DNA of 64,000 nucleotides from the NCBI GenBank assembly GCA_049680625.1, contig JBAUID010000172.1, positions 1 through 64,000 on the forward strand, given 5' to 3'. Of this stretch, positions 17,661-26,407 are shown in pieces. Below the pieces are notes generated by a model. That model was not told the origin of the DNA, searched no databases, and saw nothing but the letters and a program-made list of their open reading frames with translations. Both the position numbers and the translations under genes were made by a program. Source of the DNA: JAUIAI01 sp049680625. GTDB lineage: Bacteria; Pseudomonadota; Gammaproteobacteria; Burkholderiales; Burkholderiaceae_E. The number at the start of each line of letters is the position of its first letter. The stretch's first letter is position 1.

Positions 17661-18695
17661 ATGGATGAATTAGTAGCGGGTATCCGCTATGAATCAGTCA
17701 GCCAATGGCTAAAGCAGGCAATTCCTGGTTTGGCATTACCGCTAAGCTTCGAGCTGATTGCCGGGGGCCATTCGAATCTCACTTTTCGATTTAATGATGC
17801 CAATGGCAGCAGTTTTGTACTGCGCCGGCCACCACTGGGGCACGTTCTGCAAAGCGCCCATGACATGGCACGTGAATATCGAATTGTTTCTTCCCTGTCC
17901 AAATCCGGAGTGCCGGTCGCTCCTGCCCTGGCCATATGCACCGATGAAGGTATTAATGATGCGCCGTTCTACGTAATGCAATTTGTTCCCGGCGCCGTCC
18001 TGCATAACGCACAGGCAGCGCATGCTTATCCACTCAGTCTTCGCCCGCAACTGGGTGAGCGGGTAATTGAGGTCCTGGCGACGTTGCATCAGGTCGACCT
18101 TGACTCGGTTGGCCTGGCTGACCTTGGGCGACACGAAGCCTACCTGAGCCGTCAACTGAGCCGCTGGCACCGCCAATGGGAACAAAGCCAAACCCACGAC
18201 GTACCCGAGATGCAGACATGCGTGCGCCTGTTAACAGAAAACATGCCACCGCAATTGGGCACAGGTATCGTGCACGGTGACTACAGGCTGGGCAATATGA
18301 TTGTCGGTCATGAAAACGAGATTGCGCAAATTAAAGCCGTACTCGACTGGGAACTGTGCACGCTTGGTGACCCACTGGCAGACCTTGGCTACTTGTTAAA
18401 CCAGTGGCCCCAACCCGGCGAGCCGGACGCCCAGGTCGCGCCATCCGGCGCCGGCGGTTTTACCGACCGACGTGCCCTGTGTGACCACTACGAAAAACTT
18501 ACCGGACGTAATCTCGACGGCATCAACTATTACCGGGCATTTTCCTGGTGGCGGCTTGCCGCTATTGGTCAGGGTGTCTATAAGCGCTATCTGGAGGGCG
18601 CTATGGGCTCAGGACGCTCAGTTGATCTCAACTCGATGAAACACGCCGTTGCCAAACGGGCGCAGACTGCCCTCGAATTACTCGGAAAAAGATAA
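17661..18695 (+). CDS. Phosphotransferase family protein (APH-like, ACAD10/11 N-domain type)
   Basis: This 344-residue protein has an aminoglycoside-phosphotransferase-like kinase fold. FELIAGGHSNLTFRF and FVLRRPP form the nucleotide-binding lobe. The catalytic loop is GIVHGDYRLGNMIV (about residues 208-221), and AVLDWELCTLGDPLADLGYLLNQW holds the metal-binding Asp. This subgroup is related to the kinase domain of ACAD10/ACAD11, which acts on hydroxyacyl-CoA-type compounds, so a role in fatty or branched acid catabolism is more likely than antibiotic resistance. The ATG at 17661 gives the normal N-terminus, although no strong ribosome site is seen. Confidence 0.85.
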   Translation: MDELVAGIRYESVSQWLKQAIPGLALPLSFELIAGGHSNLTFRFNDANGSSFVLRRPPLGHVLQSAHDMAREYRIVSSLSKSGVPVAPALAICTDEGINDAPFYVMQFVPGAVLHNAQAAHAYPLSLRPQLGERVIEVLATLHQVDLDSVGLADLGRHEAYLSRQLSRWHRQWEQSQTHDVPEMQTCVRLLTENMPPQLGTGIVHGDYRLGNMIVGHENEIAQIKAVLDWELCTLGDPLADLGYLLNQWPQPGEPDAQVAPSGAGGFTDRRALCDHYEKLTGRNLDGINYYRAFSWWRLAAIGQGVYKRYLEGAMGSGRSVDLNSMKHAVAKRAQTALELLGKR

Positions 18696-18737
18696 GCCGC
18701 CACCCGGGTAAAGAGTTTCGAGTTCAAAGGCCGGCAT

Positions 18738-19616
18738 TTAAAACCCCAGTGTTCCGGCGCGCATGTCTTGAACAGCCTGCATCAGTTCTTCGTGGGTATT
18801 CATCACAAACGGACCATACTGGGCAATTGGTTCATTAAGTGGTCGGCCCGCTACTACGATCGCATGACTACCAGGCTGGCCGGCGAGCGTCAGCTGGTCA
18901 CCATCACTCAAGACGGCCAGCCGGGAGACCGGTATATCTTGTGTGTTTTCTCCGGCAACTACAGCCATGCCATCTTGGATCGCATAAACGAAACTGTTGT
19001 GTCCCCGGGGGATTTTTATTGTTATGCGCCCCTGGCGGGGAAAATTCAGATCAATAAATAGTGGTTCAGTATCCGCCCGGACCACAGCGCCGTCATAGGA
19101 AACAACATCTGCGCCATCTGCTGAAGACAATGCCACACGGCCGGCAATCAACTTAAGGTCAACGCCTTCAGGCGTTGTTACGCGCGGAATGTCTGCGTCG
19201 TTTAGATCTGAATACGCCGGTTCCAACATTTTATTTTTAGCGGGCAAATTCAGCCACAACTGAAAGCCTTCCAGTCGGCCGTCAATCTGCTCCGGCATTT
19301 CCGAATGCAGTATTCCACGCCCCGCCGTCATCCACTGCACGCTACCCGGGGCTAGTAAGCCTTCATTGCCACGACTGTCGCGATGCCGCATATTACCGGC
19401 CAACATGTAGGTAACCGTTTCGAAACCCCGATGTGGGTGCTCAGGGAAACCGGCAATATAGTCATCCGGGTTATCGGTTGCAAATGAATCCAGCATGAGA
19501 AACGGGTCCAGCCGGCGCTGAAGATCCTGGGTAAGCAGGCGAGTCAGGCGTACGCCGGCACCATCGCTGGTCGCCTGCCCGCGGATCAGTTGTTCAATTT
19601 GTCGTGCTTGTTGCAT
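18738..19616 (-). CDS. Pirin family protein
   Basis: This is a 292-residue bicupin. Pirins bind a metal (often Fe) in the N-terminal cupin and have been described as quercetinases or redox-linked regulators. LDPFLMLDSFATDNPDDYIAGFPEHPHRGFETVTYML and HRDSRGNEGLLAPGSVQWMTAGRGILHSE contain the conserved His and Glu metal ligands. The C-terminal cupin ends MNTHEELMQAVQDMRAGTLGF, the usual ending. It lies 39 bases downstream of metZ on the same strand. Physiological function is unknown. Confidence 0.92.
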   Translation of the reverse strand: MQQARQIEQLIRGQATSDGAGVRLTRLLTQDLQRRLDPFLMLDSFATDNPDDYIAGFPEHPHRGFETVTYMLAGNMRHRDSRGNEGLLAPGSVQWMTAGRGILHSEMPEQIDGRLEGFQLWLNLPAKNKMLEPAYSDLNDADIPRVTTPEGVDLKLIAGRVALSSADGADVVSYDGAVVRADTEPLFIDLNFPRQGRITIKIPRGHNSFVYAIQDGMAVVAGENTQDIPVSRLAVLSDGDQLTLAGQPGSHAIVVAGRPLNEPIAQYGPFVMNTHEELMQAVQDMRAGTLGF

Positions 19617-19655
19617 TACCCGCCCCTGACAATCGCAAAATTCAGTTTCCCCGAA

Positions 19656-20876
19656 TCATGCCAACTTTTCGAGACCCAGGGCCAGATCAGCCTTAATATC
19701 AATCGGGCTTTCCAGGCCAACCGCAATACGAATCAAACCTTCACTCAACCCAGCTGCCCTGCGAACCTCCGGATCCACCCGACCATGAGTCGTACTGGCT
19801 GGGTGAGTCACCGTGGTTTTGACATCTCCCAGGTTCGCAGTGATTGACAACAATTTGCAGGCATTCACAACCTGCCAGGCATTTGCCCTGAGTTGTTCAT
19901 CCGAATCGCCGATCACTTCAAAACTTAACATCGCCCCACCACTGACCTGCTGGCTCGACGCTAACTGATGCTGGGGATGGCTGACGAGACCGGGATACCA
20001 AACCCGGCTTACCGTTGGGACCGTTTGCAACCAGTGCGCAATTTCCAACGCGTTGGCCGAATGCTGGCGCATCCGTACCAACAAGGTTTCCATTCCTTTT
20101 AGTGCAACCCAGGCATTAAACGGTGCCATTACGGCCCCGCTGGTCCGCATGAAGGGCACGAGTTTTTCAGTCACCAGTTCAGCCGAGCCAGCAACAGCAC
20201 CGCCCATGATTCGTCCCTGGCCATCAAGATATTTGGTTGCCGAATGGATTACCAGGTCGGCACCGAGCGACAACGGCCGTTGAATCGCCGGTGAACAAAA
20301 ACAATTATCAACAACTAAGTGCGCGTCACGGCTGTGAGCCAACTCAGCCAGTGCGCGGATGTCTCCGATCTGTGTCAGCGGATTCGACGGCGTTTCGAGA
20401 TACAGCAGGCGCGTATTGGGTTGAATTGCCGCAGCCCAGGCATCGTTGTCCGCCAGGGGCACAAACGTCGATTCGATTCCAAAACGTTTGAGAATGCCAA
20501 ACAGCTGGACCGTGGCGCCGAACAATTCGCGCGCGGCAACTATGTGATCACCGGCTGAACACAAACCCATGAAAGTTGCCATGATGGCAGACATGCCGGA
20601 TGCACTCGCCAGGCAGGCCTGCGCGCCTTCCATTGCCGCGAGTCGGTTCTGGAACATGGCTACAGACGGATTGCCAGCGCGGCTGTACATAAAGCCCGGG
20701 TCTTCATTGGCAAAGCGTGCCGCTGCCTGGGCGGCATCATCAAAAACAAAACTCGAGGTCGCAAAAATCGCCTCGCCGTGCTCTTGGTATTGAGTGCGCG
20801 GTAAACCCGTTCGGATTGCGAGGGTTTCCGGTTGCCATTGGTGCTGCGGCTCGGCAGCAGTGCCCGGCTTAGTCAT
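19656..20876 (-). CDS. metZ: O-succinylhomoserine sulfhydrylase
   Basis: This 406-residue PLP enzyme of the Cys/Met metabolism family makes homocysteine from O-succinylhomoserine and sulfide for methionine synthesis. YSRAGNPSVAMFQNRLAAMEG, the PLP-lysine motif IHSATKYLDGQGR (Lys near residue 214) and HPASTTHGRVDPEVR are visible. GGAVAGSAEL after the lysine motif and the neighbouring purF are typical of MetZ in pseudomonads. GGAG sits 6-10 bases before the ATG. The leader has a terminator-like hairpin and a second hairpin immediately upstream, which suggests regulation by attenuation. Confidence 0.93.
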   Translation of the reverse strand: MTKPGTAAEPQHQWQPETLAIRTGLPRTQYQEHGEAIFATSSFVFDDAAQAAARFANEDPGFMYSRAGNPSVAMFQNRLAAMEGAQACLASASGMSAIMATFMGLCSAGDHIVAARELFGATVQLFGILKRFGIESTFVPLADNDAWAAAIQPNTRLLYLETPSNPLTQIGDIRALAELAHSRDAHLVVDNCFCSPAIQRPLSLGADLVIHSATKYLDGQGRIMGGAVAGSAELVTEKLVPFMRTSGAVMAPFNAWVALKGMETLLVRMRQHSANALEIAHWLQTVPTVSRVWYPGLVSHPQHQLASSQQVSGGAMLSFEVIGDSDEQLRANAWQVVNACKLLSITANLGDVKTTVTHPASTTHGRVDPEVRRAAGLSEGLIRIAVGLESPIDIKADLALGLEKLA

Positions 20877-20886
20877 AGATGCTCCA

Positions 20887-20903
20887 TTGCCGGATGAACC
20901 GGC
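20887..20903 (-). promoter_or_regulatory. Hairpin just upstream of the metZ ribosome site
   Basis: TGCCGG and CCGGCA form a perfect 6-base stem around five bases. It follows directly after the U-tract of the upstream terminator-like hairpin and precedes the GGAG of metZ by a few bases. It could influence translation initiation. Confidence 0.45.
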
Positions 20904-20905
20904 AT

Positions 20906-20932
20906 AAAAAAACCCGCTGATGTCAGCGGGCT
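20906..20932 (-). terminator. Intrinsic terminator-like hairpin in the metZ leader
   Basis: On the minus strand CCCGCTG-ACAT-CAGCGGG is followed by seven U (20906-20912). It lies about 230 bases after the purF stop and 30 bases before the metZ start. It may end the purF transcript. There is too little room behind it for a separate metZ promoter, so it may also act as an attenuator. Confidence 0.7.
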
Positions 20933-20970
20933 ATTCAGGGCTCAATCGCGGCAACCGGACCGCACTGCCG

Positions 20971-20987
20971 AAGACTCTTAGAGTCTT
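20971..20987. promoter_or_regulatory. 17-base palindrome upstream of metZ
   Basis: AAGACTCT-T-AGAGTCTT is a perfect inverted repeat between purF and metZ. It could be a regulator operator or an extra hairpin of the metZ leader RNA. No match to the MetJ or MetR consensus was recognised. Confidence 0.4.
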
Positions 20988-21159
20988 TCACAAATTCTAC
21001 TAAAGCCAGCGGTTGACACCACGGGCAACAATAGTGGCAGGCGTCCCTTTTAGCCGAACTTATTGAGCGCCCGCAAGCAAGGACAAATCAGCGCTGAGCA
21101 CTGAGTATACGTCAGTCTGTTTCCATTGCAAGCACGAGCCGTCAACAATCCCGGCGGGG

Positions 21160-22683
21160 TCAGCCGCCCATTGACGAGAACTGCAAATCCAATTGATTTC
21201 TCTGCGATTCCTGATCCCGGGCGCGCTGCACAACCATGCGCATTTCAAGGTGATCGAGATATTCGTCATCAATATCGCCGGTCAGGTAGTGGCAGTCAAA
21301 ACATGCGGCATCAAAAGAAGTTAACAAGGGGTTCACTTGCGTGACCGCATTACGCATCGCGTCGACATCCTGGTAGACCAGCTTATCGGCACCGAGTGCG
21401 GCTTTGATTTCACCGATATCACGGCCGTGGGCGATCAACTCTCTGCGGGTCGGCATATCAATACCGTAGACGTTCGGATAACGAACCGGCGCGGCTGCTG
21501 AAGCAAAGAAAACCTTGTTGGCGCCAGCATCCCGGGCGAGCTGAACAATTTCACGCGAAGTTGTTCCACGGACAATCGAATCATCCACTAAAAGAACATT
21601 TTTCCCTTTGAACTCGACCCCCATCGGGCTGAGTTTTTCACGTACTGACTTACTGCGTGACGATTGCCCGGGCATGATGAACGTGCGACCAACATAGCGG
21701 TTTTTCACAAATCCTTCACGGTACGGAATGTTGAGTCGCATCGCCAACTGCATCGCTGAAGGCCTGGAAGTATCCGGAATCGGCATCACAACATCGATCT
21801 CGCCGGCCGACATTTCCGCGGCCACTTTGGTTGCGAGCGACTCGCCCATGTTCAGTCGTGCCGAGTAAACCGAAGCCCCATCGACGACCGAATCCGGCCG
21901 TGCGAAATAAACATATTCAAATATACAAGGATTCAGGCTGGAGTGCGGAGCACATTGTTTGCTGTAGAAATTGCCGTCCAGGTCGATGAAAACGGCTTCA
22001 CCGGGCTGCACGTCGCGCACGAGATCATAACCAAGACCAGTCAGGGCGACTGATTCTGATGCCACCATAAATTCGGTACCGGCATCAGTTTCCAACACGC
22101 CGTAACACAATGGACGAATACCCATTGGGTCGCGAAAGGCAACAATGCCATAGCCAGCTATTTCTGCAACGCAGGCATAACCACCACGTACCCGTTCATG
22201 CACTTCGGAGACCGCGCGGAACATTGTCTCGGGGTCGATACTCACCCCGGGTGCAGACGCCTGCAAAGCGTTGGCAAACACGTTAAGCAAGACTTCAGAA
22301 TCTGAATCGGTATTGATATGCCGTCGATCCCGGCGGAACATTTCTTCTTTTAACTCATGACTGTTCGTCAGGTTGCCATTATGGGCAAACGTAATGCCAA
22401 ACGGTGCGTTTACATAGAACGGCTGCGCCTCTTCAAGCTTGCCGGCATTACCTGCGGTCGGATAACGTACCTGGGCAATACCGGAGTAACCCGGCAGGGA
22501 GCGCATGTTACGTGTGCGAAACACATCCCGGACCATGCCATTACCTTTATGCATGTTGAACCGGTTGTTCTGGGTGGTTGCAATGCCAGCCGCGTCCTGA
22601 CCACGATGCTGCATCAGCAGCAAGCCGTCATAAAGGGTTTGATTGACCAGACTTTTAGAAACGATACCAAGTATGCCGCACAT
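21160..22683 (-). CDS. purF: Amidophosphoribosyltransferase
   Basis: This 507-residue enzyme makes 5-phosphoribosylamine from PRPP and glutamine, the first committed step of purine synthesis. The N-terminal glutaminase nucleophile is Cys2 (MCGILGIVS), followed by MQHRGQDAAGI and YPTAGN. The phosphoribosyltransferase motif VLLVDDSIVRGTTSREIV is at about residue 362. Length matches the E. coli-type enzyme. It lies 63 bases downstream of cvpA, an arrangement found widely in gammaproteobacteria. Confidence 0.97.
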   Translation of the reverse strand: MCGILGIVSKSLVNQTLYDGLLLMQHRGQDAAGIATTQNNRFNMHKGNGMVRDVFRTRNMRSLPGYSGIAQVRYPTAGNAGKLEEAQPFYVNAPFGITFAHNGNLTNSHELKEEMFRRDRRHINTDSDSEVLLNVFANALQASAPGVSIDPETMFRAVSEVHERVRGGYACVAEIAGYGIVAFRDPMGIRPLCYGVLETDAGTEFMVASESVALTGLGYDLVRDVQPGEAVFIDLDGNFYSKQCAPHSSLNPCIFEYVYFARPDSVVDGASVYSARLNMGESLATKVAAEMSAGEIDVVMPIPDTSRPSAMQLAMRLNIPYREGFVKNRYVGRTFIMPGQSSRSKSVREKLSPMGVEFKGKNVLLVDDSIVRGTTSREIVQLARDAGANKVFFASAAAPVRYPNVYGIDMPTRRELIAHGRDIGEIKAALGADKLVYQDVDAMRNAVTQVNPLLTSFDAACFDCHYLTGDIDDEYLDHLEMRMVVQRARDQESQRNQLDLQFSSMGG

Positions 22684-22746
22684 GAAATCAATGCCTGAAA
22701 TAACAAAACAATAGAGCGCAGTACAGCGGCTGATAACTCCGACGGT

Positions 22747-23244
22747 TCAGCGTAGCGCAGCGGGTTTAAATTGTTCCAGCTTAGGCGCGTACTGAGCGAC
22801 AAGATCTGCCGCCGCCTCAAGCGCGGGTCGCGACAACGCGTTTTGCCAACCGGGTTGCTTATGCATATCCAGAAGTCTGCCAGCACTGGCCAACAATGCA
22901 ATGACAAGAACCGCGCGCGCCAGCCCGACGACCGCACCCAATGAGCGGTCAGCCCCACCCAATCCGGCCGAGCGCAATAATTTTGCGAACACAACACCTA
23001 TCAGCCGGGTGAGGAAAAACAAGACGATGAAACCAAGTATCAGACCAACCCATGGGTAGGGCTTCAGGTCAATAAACTCAGTGATGGCCGGGGCAATCAT
23101 GAAAGAACCAAACAGCGCAATGATCCAACTACCAAGATCCGCGACACTACGCACCATGCCCTGCATGATGCCAAGCCCAGCCGACACAATGGCAACAACC
23201 AGGACCATGACGTCCCATCCGGTCAAGCCTGTCAGCCAGTCCAT
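22747..23244 (-). CDS. cvpA: CvpA family membrane protein
   Basis: This is a 165-residue inner-membrane protein; family members are needed for colicin V production in E. coli and for envelope stress tolerance. Four hydrophobic segments are visible, beginning WDVMVLVVAIVSAGLGIMQGMVRSV, then WIIALFGSFMIAP, VGLILGFIVLFFLTRLIGVV and GLARAVLVIALLASAG. The ATG at 23244 is used; a GTG two codons upstream overlaps the stop of the SPOR-domain gene. It sits in the dedD-cvpA-purF order known from enterics and pseudomonads. Confidence 0.92.
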   Translation of the reverse strand: MDWLTGLTGWDVMVLVVAIVSAGLGIMQGMVRSVADLGSWIIALFGSFMIAPAITEFIDLKPYPWVGLILGFIVLFFLTRLIGVVFAKLLRSAGLGGADRSLGAVVGLARAVLVIALLASAGRLLDMHKQPGWQNALSRPALEAAADLVAQYAPKLEQFKPAALR

Positions 23245-23246
23245 GG

Positions 23247-24155
23247 TCACGGTGCAATCAAGGCAGTATCAATGCCCGCAGCCCTTAGCTTCGCCCGTGC
23301 ATCACTGGCCTGCTTCTTCGTAAGATAAGGGCCAATACGGACACGGATACGGTCACCTTTCTTGGTTTTTATTGTTTCGGTGTATGGCTTGAAGCCCAGT
23401 TTTTCGCCTCGCGCGACCTGCGTGCGCGCACCTCGGGCCGACGAAAATGCCCCGATTTGCACAACGTATCCGCTCGGTGAAGCCGCTTTGATACTGTTCG
23501 GATTTGTACGGCGCTCTGGAATTGGCGGAGCCGGCGCACCCGCCCTGGCTGTAGCCACCGTGGATTTAGCTTTGGGTTCGGCATCAGCTTTGGCAGTCGG
23601 CGCTTTTGCGGCACCGGACGAAGCGGACTTTGCTGGCACTTTCTCTGGCTTGCCCGGGCTGCCGGCGGCAGACAGCTTGGGAGGCGCAACCGCTGGCTTC
23701 ACCTTGGGCAAAGCTTCTGGCGCACGCCGGGCAATTGCCGGCGCCTGCGAGGCAAGCGGCACACGGGGGTCAATACTTGGCCGGGGGGCTTCGTTGGCCC
23801 TGGAAACGGATGCTGCCGCCCCGGCTGGCGGCGCGCTGACCACAGAATCTGATGCCGTGCGGGTTGGGCCGGCGTCAACCTTGGCTTTGGCGTCATCCGA
23901 ACCGGACGAAGCGTCCTGAGCCGCTTGATTGCCAACCGGAAGAACCCGATCCATTTTGCCCAGTTCAGCTCGGGGCGGCATGCGGATATCAACATCGCCA
24001 AGTTCGCGTCGAGGCTCAGATTCAAGCGCAAACGGCAATACGATCATCGCCCCCATCGCGAGTACGCAGGCACCGATTAGACGCCAGCGGGCGCGCTTTT
24101 TGAGAGGCAAGGACGGATCCTGTATTTCATTCCGGGCTGACTTACGCCTGGCCAT
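23247..24155 (-). CDS. dedD: SPOR domain-containing cell division protein (DedD-like)
   Basis: This is a 302-residue bitopic inner-membrane protein. A short basic cytoplasmic N-terminus precedes one transmembrane helix (about residues 27-44, LIGACVLAMGAMIVLPFAL). A long Ala/Pro/Lys-rich periplasmic linker follows (about 80-220). The C-terminal SPOR domain, YVVQIGAFSSARGARTQVARGEKLGF, binds denuded septal peptidoglycan. DedD helps constriction at the septum in E. coli. The position between folC and cvpA supports DedD over other SPOR proteins. Confidence 0.88.
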   Translation of the reverse strand: MARRKSARNEIQDPSLPLKKRARWRLIGACVLAMGAMIVLPFALESEPRRELGDVDIRMPPRAELGKMDRVLPVGNQAAQDASSGSDDAKAKVDAGPTRTASDSVVSAPPAGAAASVSRANEAPRPSIDPRVPLASQAPAIARRAPEALPKVKPAVAPPKLSAAGSPGKPEKVPAKSASSGAAKAPTAKADAEPKAKSTVATARAGAPAPPIPERRTNPNSIKAASPSGYVVQIGAFSSARGARTQVARGEKLGFKPYTETIKTKKGDRIRVRIGPYLTKKQASDARAKLRAAGIDTALIAP

Positions 24156-24167
24156 AATTGGTTTCTT

Positions 24168-25463
24168 TTAGCTAAGTTTCGGTTCAGCGTTGGCCGCGAG
24201 GATGTCGGCCACTGTTAAGAACGACCCAAACACAACAATTCTATCATTCTCGCCCGCCCGCTCCCTGGCCAAGAGCAAACCAGCCGCTGGTGACTCACAT
24301 ACGGTAACAGTCCGTTCGCCGCCATCAGACAGGCCCCGTGCCTGCAGGCGGGCTTCTAAGTCTGATGCCCGCGCCGCGCGGCTGCCCGGCAGACTGGTGA
24401 CATACCAGTGATCGATTCGCCCACCGATGGCATCCAGCATGGCGTCGATGTCTTTATCGGCCATCACTCCAAAAACCCCATACGTGTATGGAAAAAACCC
24501 CATGTTGTCGAGGTTGGCTGCCAGGTGCGAAACGGCATGCGGGTTGTGCGCCGCATCCAGGATAACCGCCGGTTGTCCGGGCAAAATGTCGAAGCGACCC
24601 CGTAAGCTGACCTGGGCAAACCCCTGGCGTACGTCTTTCTGAGCTATCGGCAGCTTGTTACGAAGTGCCTCAAAAGCCGCCAGCACCGCTGACGCATTCA
24701 ACAGCTGATTGGCACCGCGCAACGCGGGGTAAGCCAGAGCATTGCGCCGGACAGAGCGTCCGGCATAAGACCACTGCTGGCGATCACCGGCATAGTTAAA
24801 GTCGACCCCGAACTGCCATAAGTCCGCGCCAATCTGGTTGGCATACGCCGCCACCGTTGCCGGCGGTACCGGATCAGCACAGATCGCCGGACAGTTCGGG
24901 CGAAACACATGGGCTTTTTCCAGGCCGATTGCCTCACGGGTGTCACCAAGATAGGCCGCGTGATCAATCGCCACGCAGGTCAGGATGGCACAGTCGGAGT
25001 CAAACGCATTGACCGCATCCAGTCGACCACCCAAGCCCACCTCGAGAATGTTCAGATCAAGATGGGCATCTGAAAATATTTTCAGGATTGCCAGCGCCGT
25101 GAACTCGAAGTAAGTCAGAGACACTTCGGCTCGCGCCCGCTCCACCGCCTCGAATGCCGCAATCAGTGTTTCGTCGGCAACCGACTCCCCGTCGATTCGA
25201 CCCCGCTCATTGAAGTGCACAAGATGGGGAGATGTAAACGTGCCGACCCGATACCCTGCCGAGCGCGCAATAGATTCGAGCAAGGCACAGACAGAACCCT
25301 TGCCATTAGTGCCCGCAACAGTAATTGTGCAGCCACTCAGAGCCATACCAAGCCGATCGCGAACCACTCGAACGCGATCCAGACCGAGGTCAATTTCAGT
25401 CGGATGAATGGCCTCAATCCGATCCAGCCACTGATCAAGCGTCAAAGCTGAAGCAGGTGACAA
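24168..25463 (-). CDS. folC: Bifunctional folylpolyglutamate synthase / dihydrofolate synthase
   Basis: This 431-residue Mur-ligase-fold enzyme adds glutamate to dihydropteroate and to tetrahydrofolates. The ATP-binding loop VAGTNGKGSVCALLESI (about residues 48-64), FTSPHLVHFNERGRIDG and DAAHNPHAV are diagnostic. The product is cytoplasmic and supplies one-carbon metabolism. It starts two bases after the accD stop, consistent with the conserved accD-folC pair. Confidence 0.96.
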   Translation of the reverse strand: MSPASALTLDQWLDRIEAIHPTEIDLGLDRVRVVRDRLGMALSGCTITVAGTNGKGSVCALLESIARSAGYRVGTFTSPHLVHFNERGRIDGESVADETLIAAFEAVERARAEVSLTYFEFTALAILKIFSDAHLDLNILEVGLGGRLDAVNAFDSDCAILTCVAIDHAAYLGDTREAIGLEKAHVFRPNCPAICADPVPPATVAAYANQIGADLWQFGVDFNYAGDRQQWSYAGRSVRRNALAYPALRGANQLLNASAVLAAFEALRNKLPIAQKDVRQGFAQVSLRGRFDILPGQPAVILDAAHNPHAVSHLAANLDNMGFFPYTYGVFGVMADKDIDAMLDAIGGRIDHWYVTSLPGSRAARASDLEARLQARGLSDGGERTVTVCESPAAGLLLARERAGENDRIVVFGSFLTVADILAANAEPKLS

Positions 25464-25465
25464 GC

Positions 25466-26407
25466 TCAGACCGGTGTCGTTTCGTCGGGCGGCGGCAAAA
25501 CATCAGCCGTCGCGTCCGGGGGGACATTGAAAATTGGTTCAACGACTTGAACCGTGGGTCGGTTCTGCAACAAAGCGAGTAACTGGCTGATTTCATTTTT
25601 CATGAACCGCCTGTCAACAATCATGTCAATTGCGCCTTTTTCAAGGAGGAATTCAGACCGTTGGAATCCGTCGGGTAGTTTTTCGCGAACCGTTTGTTCA
25701 ATCACGCGGGGCCCTGCAAAACCAATCAGCGCACCGGGCTCGGCAATCACCACATCGCCAATAAAACAAAAACTGGCTGACACACCACCCATGGTCGGAT
25801 CAGTCAACACAGAAATATAGGGTAAACCCCGCTTGGATAATTTTTGCAGGGCAGCTGTCGTTTTGGCCATCTGGAACAACGACAACAAACCTTCCTGCAT
25901 GCGCGCCCCACCAGAACTGGAAAACGAGACAAAAGGAATACCTTGCGCAACGGCAGTGTTGACCCCCTGTACGAATCGCTCCCCAACCACGGAACCCATC
26001 GATCCGCCCATGAATTCAAATTCAAACGCGGCTGCCACTACCCCCTGACCGTTGATTGACCCACTAAAAACCACCAGTGCTTCGGACTCTCCCGAGTCAC
26101 TGGATGCGCCGTCGATCCGATCGAGATATTTGCGACTGTCGCGAAACTTAAGCGGGTCGATCGGCCTCACGTTCTGACCAATCTCCTGGCGTCCCTCGGC
26201 ATCAAGCAGCAGATCGAGGCGACGGCGGGCCTTGATACGCAGGTGATGGCTACATTTTGGGCAAACGTGAAGATTGGCACCAAGGTCGGCCGAATAGAGC
26301 ACCGTATCGCACGACGGACACTTGGCCCAGACACCTTCAGGCACCTTCTTGGCGTTCAGATTGGCCCGCTTGAGTCTGGGCGGAATAAGCTTGTCGAACC
26401 AGCTCAT
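25466..26407 (-). CDS. accD: Acetyl-CoA carboxylase carboxyltransferase subunit beta
   Basis: This is the 313-residue beta subunit of the carboxyltransferase that makes malonyl-CoA for fatty acid synthesis, partnering AccA. The N-terminal zinc ribbon has CPSC (about residues 31-34) and CPKC (about 53-56). The crotonase-like core includes FSSSGGARMQEGLLSLFQMAKT and PTMGGVSASFCFIGDVVIAEPGALIGFAGPRVIEQT. The ATG overlaps the trpA stop by four bases, so accD is translationally coupled to tryptophan synthase. Confidence 0.97.
   Translation of the reverse strand: MSWFDKLIPPRLKRANLNAKKVPEGVWAKCPSCDTVLYSADLGANLHVCPKCSHHLRIKARRRLDLLLDAEGRQEIGQNVRPIDPLKFRDSRKYLDRIDGASSDSGESEALVVFSGSINGQGVVAAAFEFEFMGGSMGSVVGERFVQGVNTAVAQGIPFVSFSSSGGARMQEGLLSLFQMAKTTAALQKLSKRGLPYISVLTDPTMGGVSASFCFIGDVVIAEPGALIGFAGPRVIEQTVREKLPDGFQRSEFLLEKGAIDMIVDRRFMKNEISQLLALLQNRPTVQVVEPIFNVPPDATADVLPPPDETTPV

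Noticed and set aside
20877..21159. SAM riboswitch upstream of metZ
   Set aside because: No core motif of SAM-I, SAM-II or SAM/SAH classes could be matched by eye; only hairpins are supported.
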